Positions 7,873 through 17,441 of a stretch of 64,000 bases of DNA are shown here, in pieces. Within the stretch, counting starts at the first letter, position 1. The number at the start of each line of letters is the position of its first letter. The stretch comes from Rhodococcus rhodochrous (lineage in GTDB: Bacteria; Actinomycetota; Actinomycetes; Mycobacteriales; Mycobacteriaceae). Where the stretch lies: positions 3,525,444 to 3,589,443 of the forward strand of contig NZ_LT906450.1 in the NCBI RefSeq assembly GCF_900187265.1, given 5' to 3'. Made by a program: the position numbers and the translations under genes. The notes under the pieces were generated by a model. The model was given only the letters and a program-made list of their open reading frames with translations. It had not been told where the DNA came from and did no database searches.

Positions 7873-9988
7873 CCCCCCGCACGAGGGCGAGCACGTCGGC
7901 GCCGTACTGCTCGAGCTTCTTCGCCCCGATCCCCGGGATGGCGACCAGCGCACGATCGTCGCGCGGCTGTTGTTCGGCGATCGCAACGAGGGTGTTGTCG
8001 CTGAAGACGACGTAGGCCGGAACCTTCATCTCCTTCGAACGCTCCCGGCGCCATTCCTTGAGCGCGACCAGCAGATTCTCGTCGAGATCGGACGGGCAGC
8101 CCTCACAGCGGCCGAGCATGGTCGAGGTGGTGCCCATGAGCGGCTTACCGCAGACACGGCACTGCGGGCGCTTCTTCCGCGGGGAGGCCGGTTCGGCGAT
8201 CTTCGACGCGGGTGAACTGTCGGGGATGAGCCCGTGAAGGAATCGAGAGCGTCGCCGCGACCGACGTCCGCCCGCCGTGCGGGACAACGCCCACGACAGT
8301 TGCAGGTGCACGCGGGCTCGGGTGACACCGACATAGAGCAGCCGCCGTTCCTCCTCGATGCCTGCCTCGTCGGGCGGGGTGTCCTTGTCGCCGGTGACAT
8401 GGGTGATCGGCAGGGTTCCGTCGGTGAGGCCGACGAGGAAGACGGCATCCCATTCGAGGCCCTTCGCCGCGTGCAGCGACGCGAGGGTGACGCCCTGGAC
8501 CGTCGGTGGCTGGCGCGCCTCGGCACGGGCCGCGAGATCGCGCAACAGCCCCTGCAGATCGAGGGCGGGTTCGTGCTCGAGCAGTTCCTCGGTGAGCTGC
8601 ACGAGCGCGACGAGCGACGCCCAGCGCTCGCGTGCCTGCGCACCCACCGGTTCGGTGTCGGTCAGACCCAGCGGCACCAAGGTGGCCCGGACGAGGCTGA
8701 GCAGCCCGGCACCGCGACCGGCATCCTCCGGCAGGTCGTCGCGCGTACCCACCTGACGCAGGGCGTTGACCGCCTGCCGGACCTCGGCGCGGTTGAAGAA
8801 ACCTTCACCGCCGCGCACCTGGTACGGGATACCCGCCTGCGTGAACGCCTGCTCGTAGGCCTCGGACTGAGCGTTGATGCGGTAGAGCACCGCGATCTCG
8901 GCCGCCGGGACCCCCTTGCCCATCAGCTTCGCGACGGCCTTGGCGACCGCCTGCGCTTCGGCGGGCTCGTCGTCGAACTCGGCGAAGGTGGGCTCCGGCC
9001 CGGACGGACGCTGACCGACGAGCTTGAGCCGGGTGCCGGCGATGCGGCCCCGCGCCGCTCCGATCACGCGGTTGGCGAGGTCGACCACCTCCGGCGTGGA
9101 GCGGTAGTCGCGTTCGAGGCGCACGACCGTGGCGTCGGGGAACCGGCGGGAGAAGTCGAGCAGGTGCTTCGGGGTGGCGCCCGTGAACGAGTAGATGGTC
9201 TGGTTGGCGTCGCCGACCACCGTGAGGTCGTCGCGCTCGCCGAGCCACGCGTCGAGCACGCGCTGCTGCAGCGGCGTCACATCCTGGTACTCGTCGACGA
9301 CGAAGCAGCGGTAGCGGTCGCGGAACTCCTCGGCCACCGCGAGGTTGTCCTCGAGGGCCGCGGCGGTGTGCAGCAGCAGGTCGTCGAAGTCGAGATACAT
9401 CCCGTCGCCCGACCGGGTCTTGAGCTGCTCGTACGTCTCGTAGACGCGCGCGACCCGCTCGGGATCGGCCGGTGGGGTGCGGTGGGCGCGGGCGGCCGCG
9501 GCGGGATAGTCCTCGGGCGCGACGAGCGTGCCCTTCGACCATTCGATCTCGGACAGCAGGTCGCGCACGGTGTCGGTGTCGGTCGGGAAGCCGCACCGGT
9601 GCGCCGCCTGCGAGACCGCCGCGAACTTGCGATCGAGCAGTTGCCACGGCGTGTCGCCGACCACCTGCGGCCAGAAGTACCGCAGCTGCCGCAGCGCAGC
9701 GGCGTGGAAGGTGCGGGCCTGCACCTGCGTGCCGTCGCCACCGATGCCCAGGGCGCGCAGGCGGGAACGCATCTCCCCTGCCGCGCGGGCGGTGAAGGTG
9801 ACGGCGAGGACCTGGCTCGCGGAGACGTGACCGGCGGAGACGAGATGGGCGATGCGGCGGGTGATCGTGCGGGTCTTGCCGGTACCGGCGCCGGCGAGCA
9901 CGCAGACCGGCCCGCGTGGGGCGAGTACCGCTGCTGCCTGCTCGGGGTCGAGACCGTCCACCACATCCGCACACATGGCCTCCATCAT
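7844..9988 (-). CDS. uvrD2: ATP-dependent DNA helicase UvrD2 (SF1A, with HRDC domain)
   Basis: Encodes 714 residues, counterpart of Rv3198c. Motifs in order: Walker A AGAGTGKT (32-39), [10 protein letters not shown] (Ia), [10 protein letters not shown] (II), [13 protein letters not shown] (III), VRLERDYRS (IV), [13 protein letters not shown] (V) and YVGVTRAR (VI). A tetracysteine segment CRVCG...CEGC, typical of UvrD2, precedes a C-terminal HRDC domain ending [21 protein letters not shown]. It unwinds DNA 3' to 5' in repair and is essential in mycobacteria. Several in-frame ATGs open the gene (9988, 9985, 9976), so the exact start is uncertain. Confidence 0.95.
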   Translation of the reverse strand: MMEAMCADVVDGLDPEQAAAVLAPRGPVCVLAGAGTGKTRTITRRIAHLVSAGHVSASQVLAVTFTARAAGEMRSRLRALGIGGDGTQVQARTFHAAALRQLRYFWPQVVGDTPWQLLDRKFAAVSQAAHRCGFPTDTDTVRDLLSEIEWSKGTLVAPEDYPAAAARAHRTPPADPERVARVYETYEQLKTRSGDGMYLDFDDLLLHTAAALEDNLAVAEEFRDRYRCFVVDEYQDVTPLQQRVLDAWLGERDDLTVVGDANQTIYSFTGATPKHLLDFSRRFPDATVVRLERDYRSTPEVVDLANRVIGAARGRIAGTRLKLVGQRPSGPEPTFAEFDDEPAEAQAVAKAVAKLMGKGVPAAEIAVLYRINAQSEAYEQAFTQAGIPYQVRGGEGFFNRAEVRQAVNALRQVGTRDDLPEDAGRGAGLLSLVRATLVPLGLTDTEPVGAQARERWASLVALVQLTEELLEHEPALDLQGLLRDLAARAEARQPPTVQGVTLASLHAAKGLEWDAVFLVGLTDGTLPITHVTGDKDTPPDEAGIEEERRLLYVGVTRARVHLQLSWALSRTAGGRRSRRRSRFLHGLIPDSSPASKIAEPASPRKKRPQCRVCGKPLMGTTSTMLGRCEGCPSDLDENLLVALKEWRRERSKEMKVPAYVVFSDNTLVAIAEQQPRDDRALVAIPGIGAKKLEQYGADVLALVRGERTVDTLDL

Positions 9989-10062
9989 GACAGCGACCGC
10001 CGACAGCGCAGCCCACCGGTGAGATCACTCGGTGTGGTGAGGACCACAGCTCACCCCGTCGC

Positions 10063-10088
10063 GGAACATGTTCGGCGGCTGTGATGTT
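10063..10088 (+). promoter_or_regulatory. SigH-type promoter for the mycoredoxin gene
   Basis: GGAACA (10063-10068), a 17-bp spacer and GTT (10086-10088) match the known SigH consensus GGAA(C/T)A-N17-18-GTT. The transcription start would fall at about 10095-10098, on or next to the ATG at 10098, implying a leaderless or nearly leaderless mRNA. This supports 10098 over the in-frame ATG at 10068, which lies inside the -35 element. Confidence 0.75.
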
Positions 10089-10097
10089 CTCGAAGAC

Positions 10098-10352
10098 ATG
10101 ACGACCACCGACGCACCCGCCCTCACCGTCTACTCCACCACCTGGTGCGGTTACTGCAGGCGGCTGAAGACCCAGCTCGACCAGAACGGCATCGCATACG
10201 CCGAGATCGACATCGAGTCGGATCCGGCCGCCGCGGAGTTCGTCGGCAGCGTCAACAACGGCAACCACGTGGTGCCCACCGTCAAGTTCGCCGACGGCAG
10301 CACCGCGACCAACCCGTCGCTCGCCGAGGTCCAGCGCGCTCTGGGGCTGTAG
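10098..10352 (+). CDS. mrx1: Mycoredoxin (glutaredoxin-like)
   Basis: Encodes 84 residues with a thioredoxin fold. The active site WCGYC (C17, C20) near the N-terminus and the cis-Pro segment HVVPTVKF match mycoredoxin-1 (Rv3198A). Mrx1 reduces mycothiol-mixed disulfides with electrons from mycothiol and NADPH via Mtr, in the cytosol. It stands alone, convergent with nudC. A SigH-type promoter directly upstream fits thiol-stress induction. Confidence 0.93.
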   Translation: MTTTDAPALTVYSTTWCGYCRRLKTQLDQNGIAYAEIDIESDPAAAEFVGSVNNGNHVVPTVKFADGSTATNPSLAEVQRALGL

Positions 10353-10365
10353 CTCTGGGTCTGTA
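10338..10365. repeat. 14-bp tandem duplication spanning the mrx1 stop
   Basis: gctctggggctgta (10338-10351) is followed by gctctgggtctgta (10352-10365), one mismatch. Each copy ends at a TAG when the next G is included; the first TAG (10350-10352) is the mrx1 stop. Confidence 0.82.
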
Positions 10366-10383
10366 GTACCTGCTCGTTCGGAA

Positions 10384-10412
10384 AGGCCGGTCGCGTCCGC
10401 CGCGGCCGGCCT
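10384..10412. terminator. Hairpin between mrx1 and nudC
   Basis: Arms aggccgg (10384-10390) and ccggcct (10406-10412) with a GC-rich loop, followed by ctctcgtg. It is placed between two converging genes and probably works in both directions. Confidence 0.55.
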
Positions 10413-10421
10413 CTCTCGTGC

Positions 10422-10449
10422 CCGGACCTTCTACTCCGGACCTTCTACT
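10422..10449. repeat. 14-bp tandem duplication spanning the nudC stop
   Basis: ccggaccttctact occurs twice exactly (10422-10435, 10436-10449). The second copy contains the nudC stop (CTA on the plus strand, 10445-10447). With the mrx1 repeat, both arms of this convergent junction carry a stop-spanning duplication. Confidence 0.88.
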
Positions 10450-11344
10450 CCTTGGCCCAGCCTTCGAGCATCCCGCGCGCGATGGAGATCGAACCGGGCA
10501 ACAACAGCGGGGCGTCCTCGGCGGACGCCCAGTCGCCTGTTGCCAGCGCCGCACGGACCTCGTCGCGGGTGAACCACCGCGCCTCGATGATCTCCCCGTC
10601 GCGAAAGTCCAGCGCCTGCTCGGGATCGGCGATCGCCGCGAATCCGAGCATGAGCGATCGAGGGAACGGCCAGGGCTGACTGCCGAGATACCGCACGTCG
10701 CGCACCTCGACACCGACCTCTTCGCGGATCTCCCGCACCACGCACGATTCGAGCGACTCACCGGCTTCGACGAAGCCTGCGAGAACGGAGAAGCGCCGCT
10801 CCGGCCACACCGGCTGGCGCGCGAGCAGCACCCGATCGTGTCCGTCGTGTACGAGGCAGATGATCGCCGGATCGGTACGAGGGAACTCCTGGTGTCCGGT
10901 CTCGGTGCTGATCCGCGACCAGCCGGACATCGTCGGCCGGGTGGGCGAGCCGTCGACCGCGCTGTAGCCGGCGTTGTCGTGCCAGTTCAGCAACGCGACC
11001 GCGCTGACCATCAGATCGGCGTCGGCATCGTCGAGACGCTCGCCGATGCGCCGCAGATCGGCCACCGTGCCCGTCTGCGCCAGGACGCGGGTCGCCCAGA
11101 CGTGGTGTCCGTCGCGGATACCCAGGAAGATCGCGCCCTCGACCGGTTCGGGACCGAGCTCGGACGCCTCACCGAGCACGAGCGCACTGTCGGAGACACG
11201 GACCTGGTTGCGACGATCGACCCGCAGGAGTTTCGCGTCGGCCCAGCCGGCGCGCAGGGCGTCCTCGTCCGAACGCAGTTCCTCCGCCCGGTCGACGACG
11301 GTACGTGAGAGCAGCGGGGTACCCGACAGAGCGAAACCGGTCAC
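10445..11344 (-). CDS. nudC: NAD(H) diphosphatase NudC
   Basis: Encodes 299 residues. The Nudix box GFVEAGESLESCVVREIREE begins at residue 190. The NADH-specific SQPWPFPRS motif (222-230) follows it, separating NudC from other Nudix hydrolases. It cleaves NAD(H) to NMN(H) plus AMP and may remove NAD caps from RNA. The zinc ribbon of E. coli NudC is not preserved: the region around residues 119-145 has no CxxC pairs, so fold stability must come from elsewhere. It corresponds to Rv3199c. The K+ channel gene lies 9 bp upstream on the same strand. Confidence 0.93.
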   Translation of the reverse strand: MTGFALSGTPLLSRTVVDRAEELRSDEDALRAGWADAKLLRVDRRNQVRVSDSALVLGEASELGPEPVEGAIFLGIRDGHHVWATRVLAQTGTVADLRRIGERLDDADADLMVSAVALLNWHDNAGYSAVDGSPTRPTMSGWSRISTETGHQEFPRTDPAIICLVHDGHDRVLLARQPVWPERRFSVLAGFVEAGESLESCVVREIREEVGVEVRDVRYLGSQPWPFPRSLMLGFAAIADPEQALDFRDGEIIEARWFTRDEVRAALATGDWASAEDAPLLLPGSISIARGMLEGWAKE

Positions 11345-11353
11345 ATCAGCACC

Positions 11354-12442
11354 CTAGCCACGCATGGCGCCCGGCGGCGAACCCACCAGCCGGATGTAGA
11401 GCAGTTTGTCGTTCGCTTCGAGCGCGTCGACCTCGGGCGAACCGATCCGCCACATCCGTCCGTCGCGGACGACGGCGAGCACGATGTCCTTGAGATGCCG
11501 CGGGGATCCCCCGACCTCGCTGGGGTCGACATCGCGTTCGGCGATGGCGAATCCAGCCTCCGGGGTGAGCAGGTCCTCGATCATCTCGACGACGTTCGGC
11601 GTGGTCGTGGCGATACCGAGCAGGCGACCCGCCGTCTCCGACGAGATGACCACCGAGTCGGCTCCCGACTGACGCAGCAGGTGGGTGTTCTCCGACTCGC
11701 GGATCGCGGCGACGATCTTCGCGCGCGGAGCGATCTCGCGGGCGCTGAGGGTCACCAGTACCGCGGTGTCGTCACGGTTCGCGGCGACGATCACGGCGGC
11801 TGCGTGCTGCACTCCGGCGAGGCGGAGCACATCGGATTTCGTCGCCGAACCCTGGACCGTCACGAGTCCCTGCCCTGCGGCGGACTCGAGAACGACCGGA
11901 TCTGTGTCGACGACGACGATCTCGGACGGCGGGACTCCGTCGCCGAGCATCGCGTCGACCGCGGTACGGCCCTTGGTGCCGTAGCCGATCACGACGGTGT
12001 GATTACGCACGCGGCGCCTCCAACGCTGGATCTTGAATGCTTGCCGGGAACTCTCGGTCAGTGCAGAGAGCGTGGTACCGACCAGCACGATGAGGAAGAA
12101 CACCCGCAGTGGAGTGATCACCAGGATGTTGATCAGTCTCGCCTGGGGGGTGAAGGGGGTGATGTCGCCGTAACCGGTGGTCGAGAGCGACACGGTGGCG
12201 TAGTAGATGCAGTCGAGCAGCGACAGTTCGCTGCCCTGCGAGTCGCGGTAGCCGTCGCGGTCGAGGTAGACCAAGAGAACCGCGAGGATCAGCGCAGCGA
12301 AGGCGTAGCCGATGCGACGCGCGATCGCGAAGCCGGGACTCGTCTGCTCCTGCGGTACCCGCAGCACACCGACGAGCGCGAAGTCGGGGCGCTCGGTGAG
12401 CTGATCGGAGCGGCTGAACCGCGCACGCAACCTCCCGGGCAT
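11354..12442 (-). CDS. Two-TM potassium channel with RCK/TrkA-N domain
   Basis: Encodes 362 residues, counterpart of Rv3200c. There are two membrane segments (about 43-60 and 104-127), with a pore loop between them carrying the selectivity filter TTGYGD (88-93). A cytosolic RCK domain begins with the Rossmann motif GYGTKGR (153-159), followed by a TrkA-C-like part (about 270-355). The architecture is that of MthK-type ligand-gated K+ channels. It probably forms an operon with nudC, which raises the possibility of nucleotide control of gating, but no ligand can be read from the sequence. Confidence 0.92.
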   Translation of the reverse strand: MPGRLRARFSRSDQLTERPDFALVGVLRVPQEQTSPGFAIARRIGYAFAALILAVLLVYLDRDGYRDSQGSELSLLDCIYYATVSLSTTGYGDITPFTPQARLINILVITPLRVFFLIVLVGTTLSALTESSRQAFKIQRWRRRVRNHTVVIGYGTKGRTAVDAMLGDGVPPSEIVVVDTDPVVLESAAGQGLVTVQGSATKSDVLRLAGVQHAAAVIVAANRDDTAVLVTLSAREIAPRAKIVAAIRESENTHLLRQSGADSVVISSETAGRLLGIATTTPNVVEMIEDLLTPEAGFAIAERDVDPSEVGGSPRHLKDIVLAVVRDGRMWRIGSPEVDALEANDKLLYIRLVGSPPGAMRG

Positions 12443-12562
12443 CGCGGTGTCCCACCTTCCTGCTGTCGACCTGCGCCGGAGACCGCCCTCCGCCGTCGCG
12501 GCACCGGGCGGACCGCCTCGATACCGGATCGCAGCCTACCGCCGCGCGCTAGTCTGGCACGC

Positions 12563-12952
12563 ATGTCCACGAAAGCGTCGCAGCGCTCTGCGATCCGGCT
12601 GGCAACTCTGCTTCTCGGCGTGGGGGTGCTGCACTTCGTGCGACCGGAACCGTTCGACGGCATCGTGCCCCGCGCTCTGCCGGGCGACGCCCGGACCTAC
12701 ACCTACGCCTCGGGGGTCGCGGAGATCGCCGTCGCCGGCGCGCTCGCCGTGCCCCGCACCCGGCGCCTCGGCGGTTCCCTGGCCGCGGCGCTGTTCCTGG
12801 CGGTCTTCCCCGCCAACGTGCAGATGGCCGTGACGTGGCTGCGCAGCCCGAAGCTCTCCCCCGTCGCCAAGGCGGTGTCGCTCGCCCGGCTCCCGCTGCA
12901 GATCCCGCTCGTCACCGAGGCACTGAAGGTCCGCCGCACCGCGGTTCGCTGA
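12563..12952 (+). CDS. DoxX-like small membrane protein
   Basis: Encodes 129 residues. Hydrophobic segments at about residues 11-25, 48-65 and 70-90 suggest three to four transmembrane helices, with conserved-type H-F-x-x-P near the first (LHFVRPEPFDGIVP) as in DoxX/MauE-like proteins. Function is unknown. It is divergent from the K+ channel and followed 84 bp later by the epimerase gene on the same strand. Confidence 0.68.
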   Translation: MSTKASQRSAIRLATLLLGVGVLHFVRPEPFDGIVPRALPGDARTYTYASGVAEIAVAGALAVPRTRRLGGSLAAALFLAVFPANVQMAVTWLRSPKLSPVAKAVSLARLPLQIPLVTEALKVRRTAVR

Positions 12953-13036
12953 ACGATCCACCTACTGTTCACCCGCGGTGATTGAGGTCACAGCGAGCGG
13001 GTATGCGTCGGTAAGGACACCGCACGTGGTCTGAAG

Positions 13037-14077
13037 GTGGTCGTCGTCGGCGCGACCGGCAATCTGGGAACCGGAATCGTCGAGGCGCTCGGGCGTGAAC
13101 CCGACATCACCGAGATCGTCGGCGTCGCGCGACGACCTACGGAATGGACGTCCCCCAAGGCGACCTTCACGGTCGCCGACACCACCACCGACGACTTCCG
13201 CCCGATCGTGCGGGGCGCCGACGCGGTGATCCACCTGTCGTGGCTGTTCCAGCCCACGCACCGTCCGGAGGTGACCTGGGAGAACAATGTGCTCGGCGCG
13301 ATCTCGGTCTTCGAGGCGGCGGCCGCGGAGAAGGTTCCCGCACTGATCTACTCGTCGTCGGTCGCGGCCTATTCACCCGGACGCTCGACGGATCGCGTCA
13401 CCGAGGACTGGCCCACGCACGGGTGGCCGGGCGCCGCCTATCCCCGCGAGAAGTCGTATCTGGAACGCTTTCTCGACACTCTCGAACTGCAGGCACCGGA
13501 GACCCGCATCGTACGGATGCGGCCCTACTTCATCTTCAAGCGCGAATCGGCGACCTCGCAACGACGCCTGTTCGTCGGCCCCCTGCTCCCGGGCAACCTG
13601 CTGCGCAGCGGCCTGCTACCCGTGATGCCGCTGGTCGAGGACCTGCGAGCCCAGGTACTGCACACGAGCGACGTGGCCGATGCCTTCGTCCGTGCGACGA
13701 TCCGGCCCGTCCGCGGCGCGTTCAATCTCGCCACGGAACCACCCGTGGACGGCGCGTTCCTGGCAGAGATGTTCTCCGCCAGGAAGATCCCCGTACCGCG
13801 CGCGGCGCTCCGCGAAGCCGTGCGGGCGGCATGGCACGCGCATCTCGTTCCGGCCTCCCCCGGCCTGCTCGACACCGTGTTGCAACTTCCGCTGCTCGAC
13901 AGCACCCGCGCCCGCACCGAACTGGGCTGGGAACCGCGGTATTCGCCGCCCGAGATCCTCGAGGAATTCCTGTCGGGTCTCCGCGAGGGAGCCGGGATGC
14001 CCACCGCTCCCCTGGCGCCCGACACCGCCGGACGCCGGGCACACGAGGTGGCCACCGGTGTGGGGCAGCGCCCCTGA
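13037..14077 (+). CDS. NAD-dependent epimerase/dehydratase family protein (extended SDR)
   Basis: Encodes 346 residues from a GTG start. The Rossmann motif VGATGNLGTG opens the protein. VIHLSW and YSSSVAAYSP give the Ser of the active site, and AAYPREK supplies the YxxxK pair. The C-terminal half (from about 180) binds the substrate. No sugar-nucleotide genes are nearby, so the substrate is unknown. The gene is not part of the mycobacterial gene order here and looks like a Nocardiaceae insertion. It ends 7 bp from convergent adnB. Confidence 0.8.
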   Translation: MVVVGATGNLGTGIVEALGREPDITEIVGVARRPTEWTSPKATFTVADTTTDDFRPIVRGADAVIHLSWLFQPTHRPEVTWENNVLGAISVFEAAAAEKVPALIYSSSVAAYSPGRSTDRVTEDWPTHGWPGAAYPREKSYLERFLDTLELQAPETRIVRMRPYFIFKRESATSQRRLFVGPLLPGNLLRSGLLPVMPLVEDLRAQVLHTSDVADAFVRATIRPVRGAFNLATEPPVDGAFLAEMFSARKIPVPRAALREAVRAAWHAHLVPASPGLLDTVLQLPLLDSTRARTELGWEPRYSPPEILEEFLSGLREGAGMPTAPLAPDTAGRRAHEVATGVGQRP

Positions 14078-14084
14078 GTCCGCG

Positions 14085-17000
14085 TCACTCGCCCTCGGCA
14101 CGCCCCCGCAGATTTCCTGCCTCGAGCACGAGGCGTTCGAGCATCGCCGCATTCGGCAGTTCCTCGGGTGCGACGGTGCGTCCGGTGCGGACGTAGTGGA
14201 AGGCCGCCCGGACCTTGTGCAGCGGCAGTTCGGCCGGTCGGCCGGTGAGCCGCTCGGTCCGCGCTGCCATCAACTGGGCCCAGGCGAGCCTGTAGGCGGC
14301 GAGCTGCACACCCACCGCGGCGAGCTTCTCGCCTTCCGGTTCGGCACCGGTCTTCCAGTCGATGACCGTCCAGCCTCCGTCCGGATCCTCGAAGACCGCG
14401 TCGATGCGACCGCGGATCACGGTGCCGCCGAGAGCCGTTTCGAACGGCACCTCGACCTCGACGGGGTTGCGCGACGCCCACTTCGACCGCAGGAATGCCT
14501 CCTGGAGCCGGTCGAAGTGCGAATCGTCGCCGTCCTCGTCGTCGGCACCGGGAAGCTCGTCGAGGTCGAGCAGACGCGTCGCGCCGAATCGGCGCTCGAG
14601 CCACGCATGGAAGGCGGTGCCGCGACGCGCGAGCGGATTGGGCCGGAACGGCAACGGACGACGCAGACGCGCGGCGAGGGCGTCGGGATCGGTGGCGAGA
14701 TCGACGAGCTGGCTGACGGACAGCTGTGCGGGCAGCACCACCTCGGCGCTCTGCTCGGCGCGCTGTTCGCGTTCGGCCAGAAGCGCATCGACGTCGGTGG
14801 CCCACTCGTCGGGATCGTCGTCGTATTCGGTCGGGAGGTCGGTCCGGTCGAACTCGGCGAGGACCAGTGCCGCGCCGTGTTCGACGTCGGTGCGCCGGGC
14901 GCCGAGCGGGTCGCGCGGCCACAGCGCGCTGCGCGGTGATGCCGTGAGCGGGTTCTCCTGGTCCGGTTCGGGTTCCGGAGCCCAGTGGTCGATCGCACCG
15001 AGTTCGGGCCGAGCCGTGACGATCTCGTGCAGTTCCTCGAGGAACGGCGAGGGCCCCTTCGGTTCGGATCCGGTGTCGGCCCAGTGGTGGGCGGAGACGA
15101 ACAGTGTTCGTTCGGTGCGGGTGAGGGCGACGTAGAACAGCCGGCGGTCCTCATCGAGCTTGCGACGCTTGAGCGCGTCCTTGTGGGAGTCGATGGCCCG
15201 CTCGAGCATCTTGCGATCGGAGAGGTCGTCGAGCTCGAGCACGGGCACACCGTCGGTGCTGCCCGGATCGTCGTCGGGCAGCACCCGGTCGCCCCGCAGA
15301 TGCGGGGGAAGTTCGGTCGTCGAACCGAGCCAGGTCGCGGCGGCGGTGGACGACGGGAAGACCCCGGCAGCGACATGCGGGACGGCGACGACCTCCCATT
15401 CGAGGCCTTTCGCGGAGTGGACGGTGAGGACCTGCACCCGATCGGGGTCGACTTCCACCTCACCGGGCGCGAGCCCCTGCTCGATCTCCTCCGCCGCCGC
15501 GAGGTAGGACAGCAGACCGGGCAGGGTCGCGTTGGTCCGCCCCGCGTAGGACGCGACGACCGAGGCGAAGGCATCGAGATGCTCGCGGCCGGCGACACCG
15601 CGTCGGCTGCCCACGCGGGCCTCGGTCTCGATGCCGATACCGAGCACACGCTCGACCTCGGCCACGAGTTCGGTGAGCGGCTGGCCGAGCCGCTCACGCA
15701 GGGAGGTCAGCTCGCGGCCGAGCGCGACGATGCGCGCGTAGCCGAACTTCGAATAGCGGCTGCTGTCGCCGGGATCGGAGATCGCATCCGCGAGACCGGC
15801 CTGGTCGGCATATTCACCGGGCAACGCCGAATCGAGGGCGTCCTCGAGCGCGTCGGGATCGGTCACCGCACCGGCGACACCCCAGCGTCCCGCGATGGCC
15901 AGTTCCTGGGCACGCTCCCACAGTGCCTTCAGGTCGGCGGCACCGAGCTGCCAACGAGCGCCGGTGAGCACCCGCACAGCCGCGCTCCCGGCCAGCGGGT
16001 CCGCCGCGAGGCGCAGCATCGCGAGCACGTCGGCGACTTCGGGCGTGTGCAGCAACCCGCCGATGCCGACGACCTCGACCGGAAGGTCGCGGGCGCGCAG
16101 CGCCTCGGCGATCGGAGCGGCGTCGGCGTTGCGTCGGACGAGGACCGCAGCGGTCGGCGGTGTGCGTCCGGCCTCGCGTGCGGCGGCGTACTCGGCGGCG
16201 ATCCGGTCGGCAACCCACTCGCGTTCGACCGCGACGTCGGAGTGCAGCGCGAGCCGGACGTCGCCGGCGGTCGCGTCGGGTCGGGGACGCAACCGGCTGA
16301 CCGACACCCCGCGATCGCGCAGCGGTTCGGACGAGACGTTCGCCAGTTCGAGGGCCTGCGGCGGATTGCGCCAGCTGGTGAGCAGTTCGCGGGTGGGTGC
16401 CGGTTTGCCGTCGGCCGCCGGGAAGTCGGTCGCGAACCGCGGCAGGTTGGCAGCCGACGCGCCGCGCCAACCGTAGATGGACTGCATGGGATCGCCGACC
16501 GCGGTGACCGCGAGGCCGGGATCGGCGCCACCGCCGAACAGGGCGGCGAGCAGCACACGCTGGGCGTGGCCGGTGTCCTGGTACTCGTCGAGCAGCACGG
16601 CCCGGAATCGTTCCCGCTCACCGGCTCCCACTTCGAGGTGGTCGCGGGCGACGCGCGCGGCGAGCGACATCTGGCTGCCGAAGTCGAGGGCGCCTTCGCG
16701 ACGCAACGTCTCGGACAGCCGTTCGACGAGCGGAAGCAACTGCAACCGCGCGTGCTGGGTCTCGAGGTAGCCGAGCAGGGTCTTCGACGGTGCTCCGCGC
16801 TGCCCCGGGCCGGGCGGGAGGGTGTGCACGAGCTGTTCGAGTTCGACGTGGGCGTCGCGCAGCAGATCCGGCTCGACGAGGTGCTCGGCGAGCTGACCGG
16901 ACAGGGCGAGCACGGCCTCGGTCACCGATGCGGGACTGCGGTCGGTGTCGAGTTCGCCGTCCCACGAGCTGACCACGCGGTGCGCGACCTGCCACAGCTC

Positions 17001-17441
17001 GGTCTCGGACAGCAGCGTCGCCGACGGTTCGATGGGCAGCAGCAGACCGTGCTCGGTGAGCAGGCGACCGGCGTATGCGTGGTACGTGCTCACCTCGGGT
17101 TCGCTGCCGAGGATCCGCGCGCGCAACCCGCCGCTCGGATCGAGGTCGCGTAGGAGCGCCGATCCGGCGAGCTTGGCCAGGCGCGCCCGGATGCGGGCCG
17201 TGAGCTGCTGCGCGGCCTTGCGGGTGAAGGTCAGGCCCAGCACCTGCTCGGGTTCGACGAGACCGTTGGCGACGAGCCACACCACCCGCGCGGCCATGGT
17301 CTCGGTCTTGCCGGCACCGGCCCCGGCGACGACCAGCATCGGGCCGGGCGGGGCCTCGATGACGGCGGCCTGCTCGGTCGTCGGCGGCAACTGCCCCAGT
17401 GCCTCCGCGAGGCGCTTCGCGCTCACCCGTGGTGCACTCAT
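14085..17441 (-). CDS. adnB: AdnB subunit of the AdnAB helicase-nuclease
   Basis: Encodes 1118 residues, counterpart of Rv3201c. It has a UvrD-like motor with Walker A AGAGAGKT (40-47), DEYQDT (285-290), GDPMQSIYGWRGA, VHSAKGLEWEVV and YVALTRTERT. A C-terminal RecB-type nuclease carries VIDWKTG (1026-1032). No Cys-rich iron-sulfur site is seen, consistent with AdnB. AdnAB is the mycobacterial-type motor-nuclease that resects double-strand breaks; AdnB is the lead motor in M. smegmatis. The start ATG overlaps the adnA stop by 4 bp. The open frame runs much further upstream, but only as antisense shadow of adnA's own frame. Confidence 0.95.
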   Translation of the reverse strand: MSAPRVSAKRLAEALGQLPPTTEQAAVIEAPPGPMLVVAGAGAGKTETMAARVVWLVANGLVEPEQVLGLTFTRKAAQQLTARIRARLAKLAGSALLRDLDPSGGLRARILGSEPEVSTYHAYAGRLLTEHGLLLPIEPSATLLSETELWQVAHRVVSSWDGELDTDRSPASVTEAVLALSGQLAEHLVEPDLLRDAHVELEQLVHTLPPGPGQRGAPSKTLLGYLETQHARLQLLPLVERLSETLRREGALDFGSQMSLAARVARDHLEVGAGERERFRAVLLDEYQDTGHAQRVLLAALFGGGADPGLAVTAVGDPMQSIYGWRGASAANLPRFATDFPAADGKPAPTRELLTSWRNPPQALELANVSSEPLRDRGVSVSRLRPRPDATAGDVRLALHSDVAVEREWVADRIAAEYAAAREAGRTPPTAAVLVRRNADAAPIAEALRARDLPVEVVGIGGLLHTPEVADVLAMLRLAADPLAGSAAVRVLTGARWQLGAADLKALWERAQELAIAGRWGVAGAVTDPDALEDALDSALPGEYADQAGLADAISDPGDSSRYSKFGYARIVALGRELTSLRERLGQPLTELVAEVERVLGIGIETEARVGSRRGVAGREHLDAFASVVASYAGRTNATLPGLLSYLAAAEEIEQGLAPGEVEVDPDRVQVLTVHSAKGLEWEVVAVPHVAAGVFPSSTAAATWLGSTTELPPHLRGDRVLPDDDPGSTDGVPVLELDDLSDRKMLERAIDSHKDALKRRKLDEDRRLFYVALTRTERTLFVSAHHWADTGSEPKGPSPFLEELHEIVTARPELGAIDHWAPEPEPDQENPLTASPRSALWPRDPLGARRTDVEHGAALVLAEFDRTDLPTEYDDDPDEWATDVDALLAEREQRAEQSAEVVLPAQLSVSQLVDLATDPDALAARLRRPLPFRPNPLARRGTAFHAWLERRFGATRLLDLDELPGADDEDGDDSHFDRLQEAFLRSKWASRNPVEVEVPFETALGGTVIRGRIDAVFEDPDGGWTVIDWKTGAEPEGEKLAAVGVQLAAYRLAWAQLMAARTERLTGRPAELPLHKVRAAFHYVRTGRTVAPEELPNAAMLERLVLEAGNLRGRAEGE

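Noticed and set aside
12969-12981. TCACC-CGC-GGTGA palindrome after the DoxX gene
   Set aside because: Short and weak; could be chance in this base composition.
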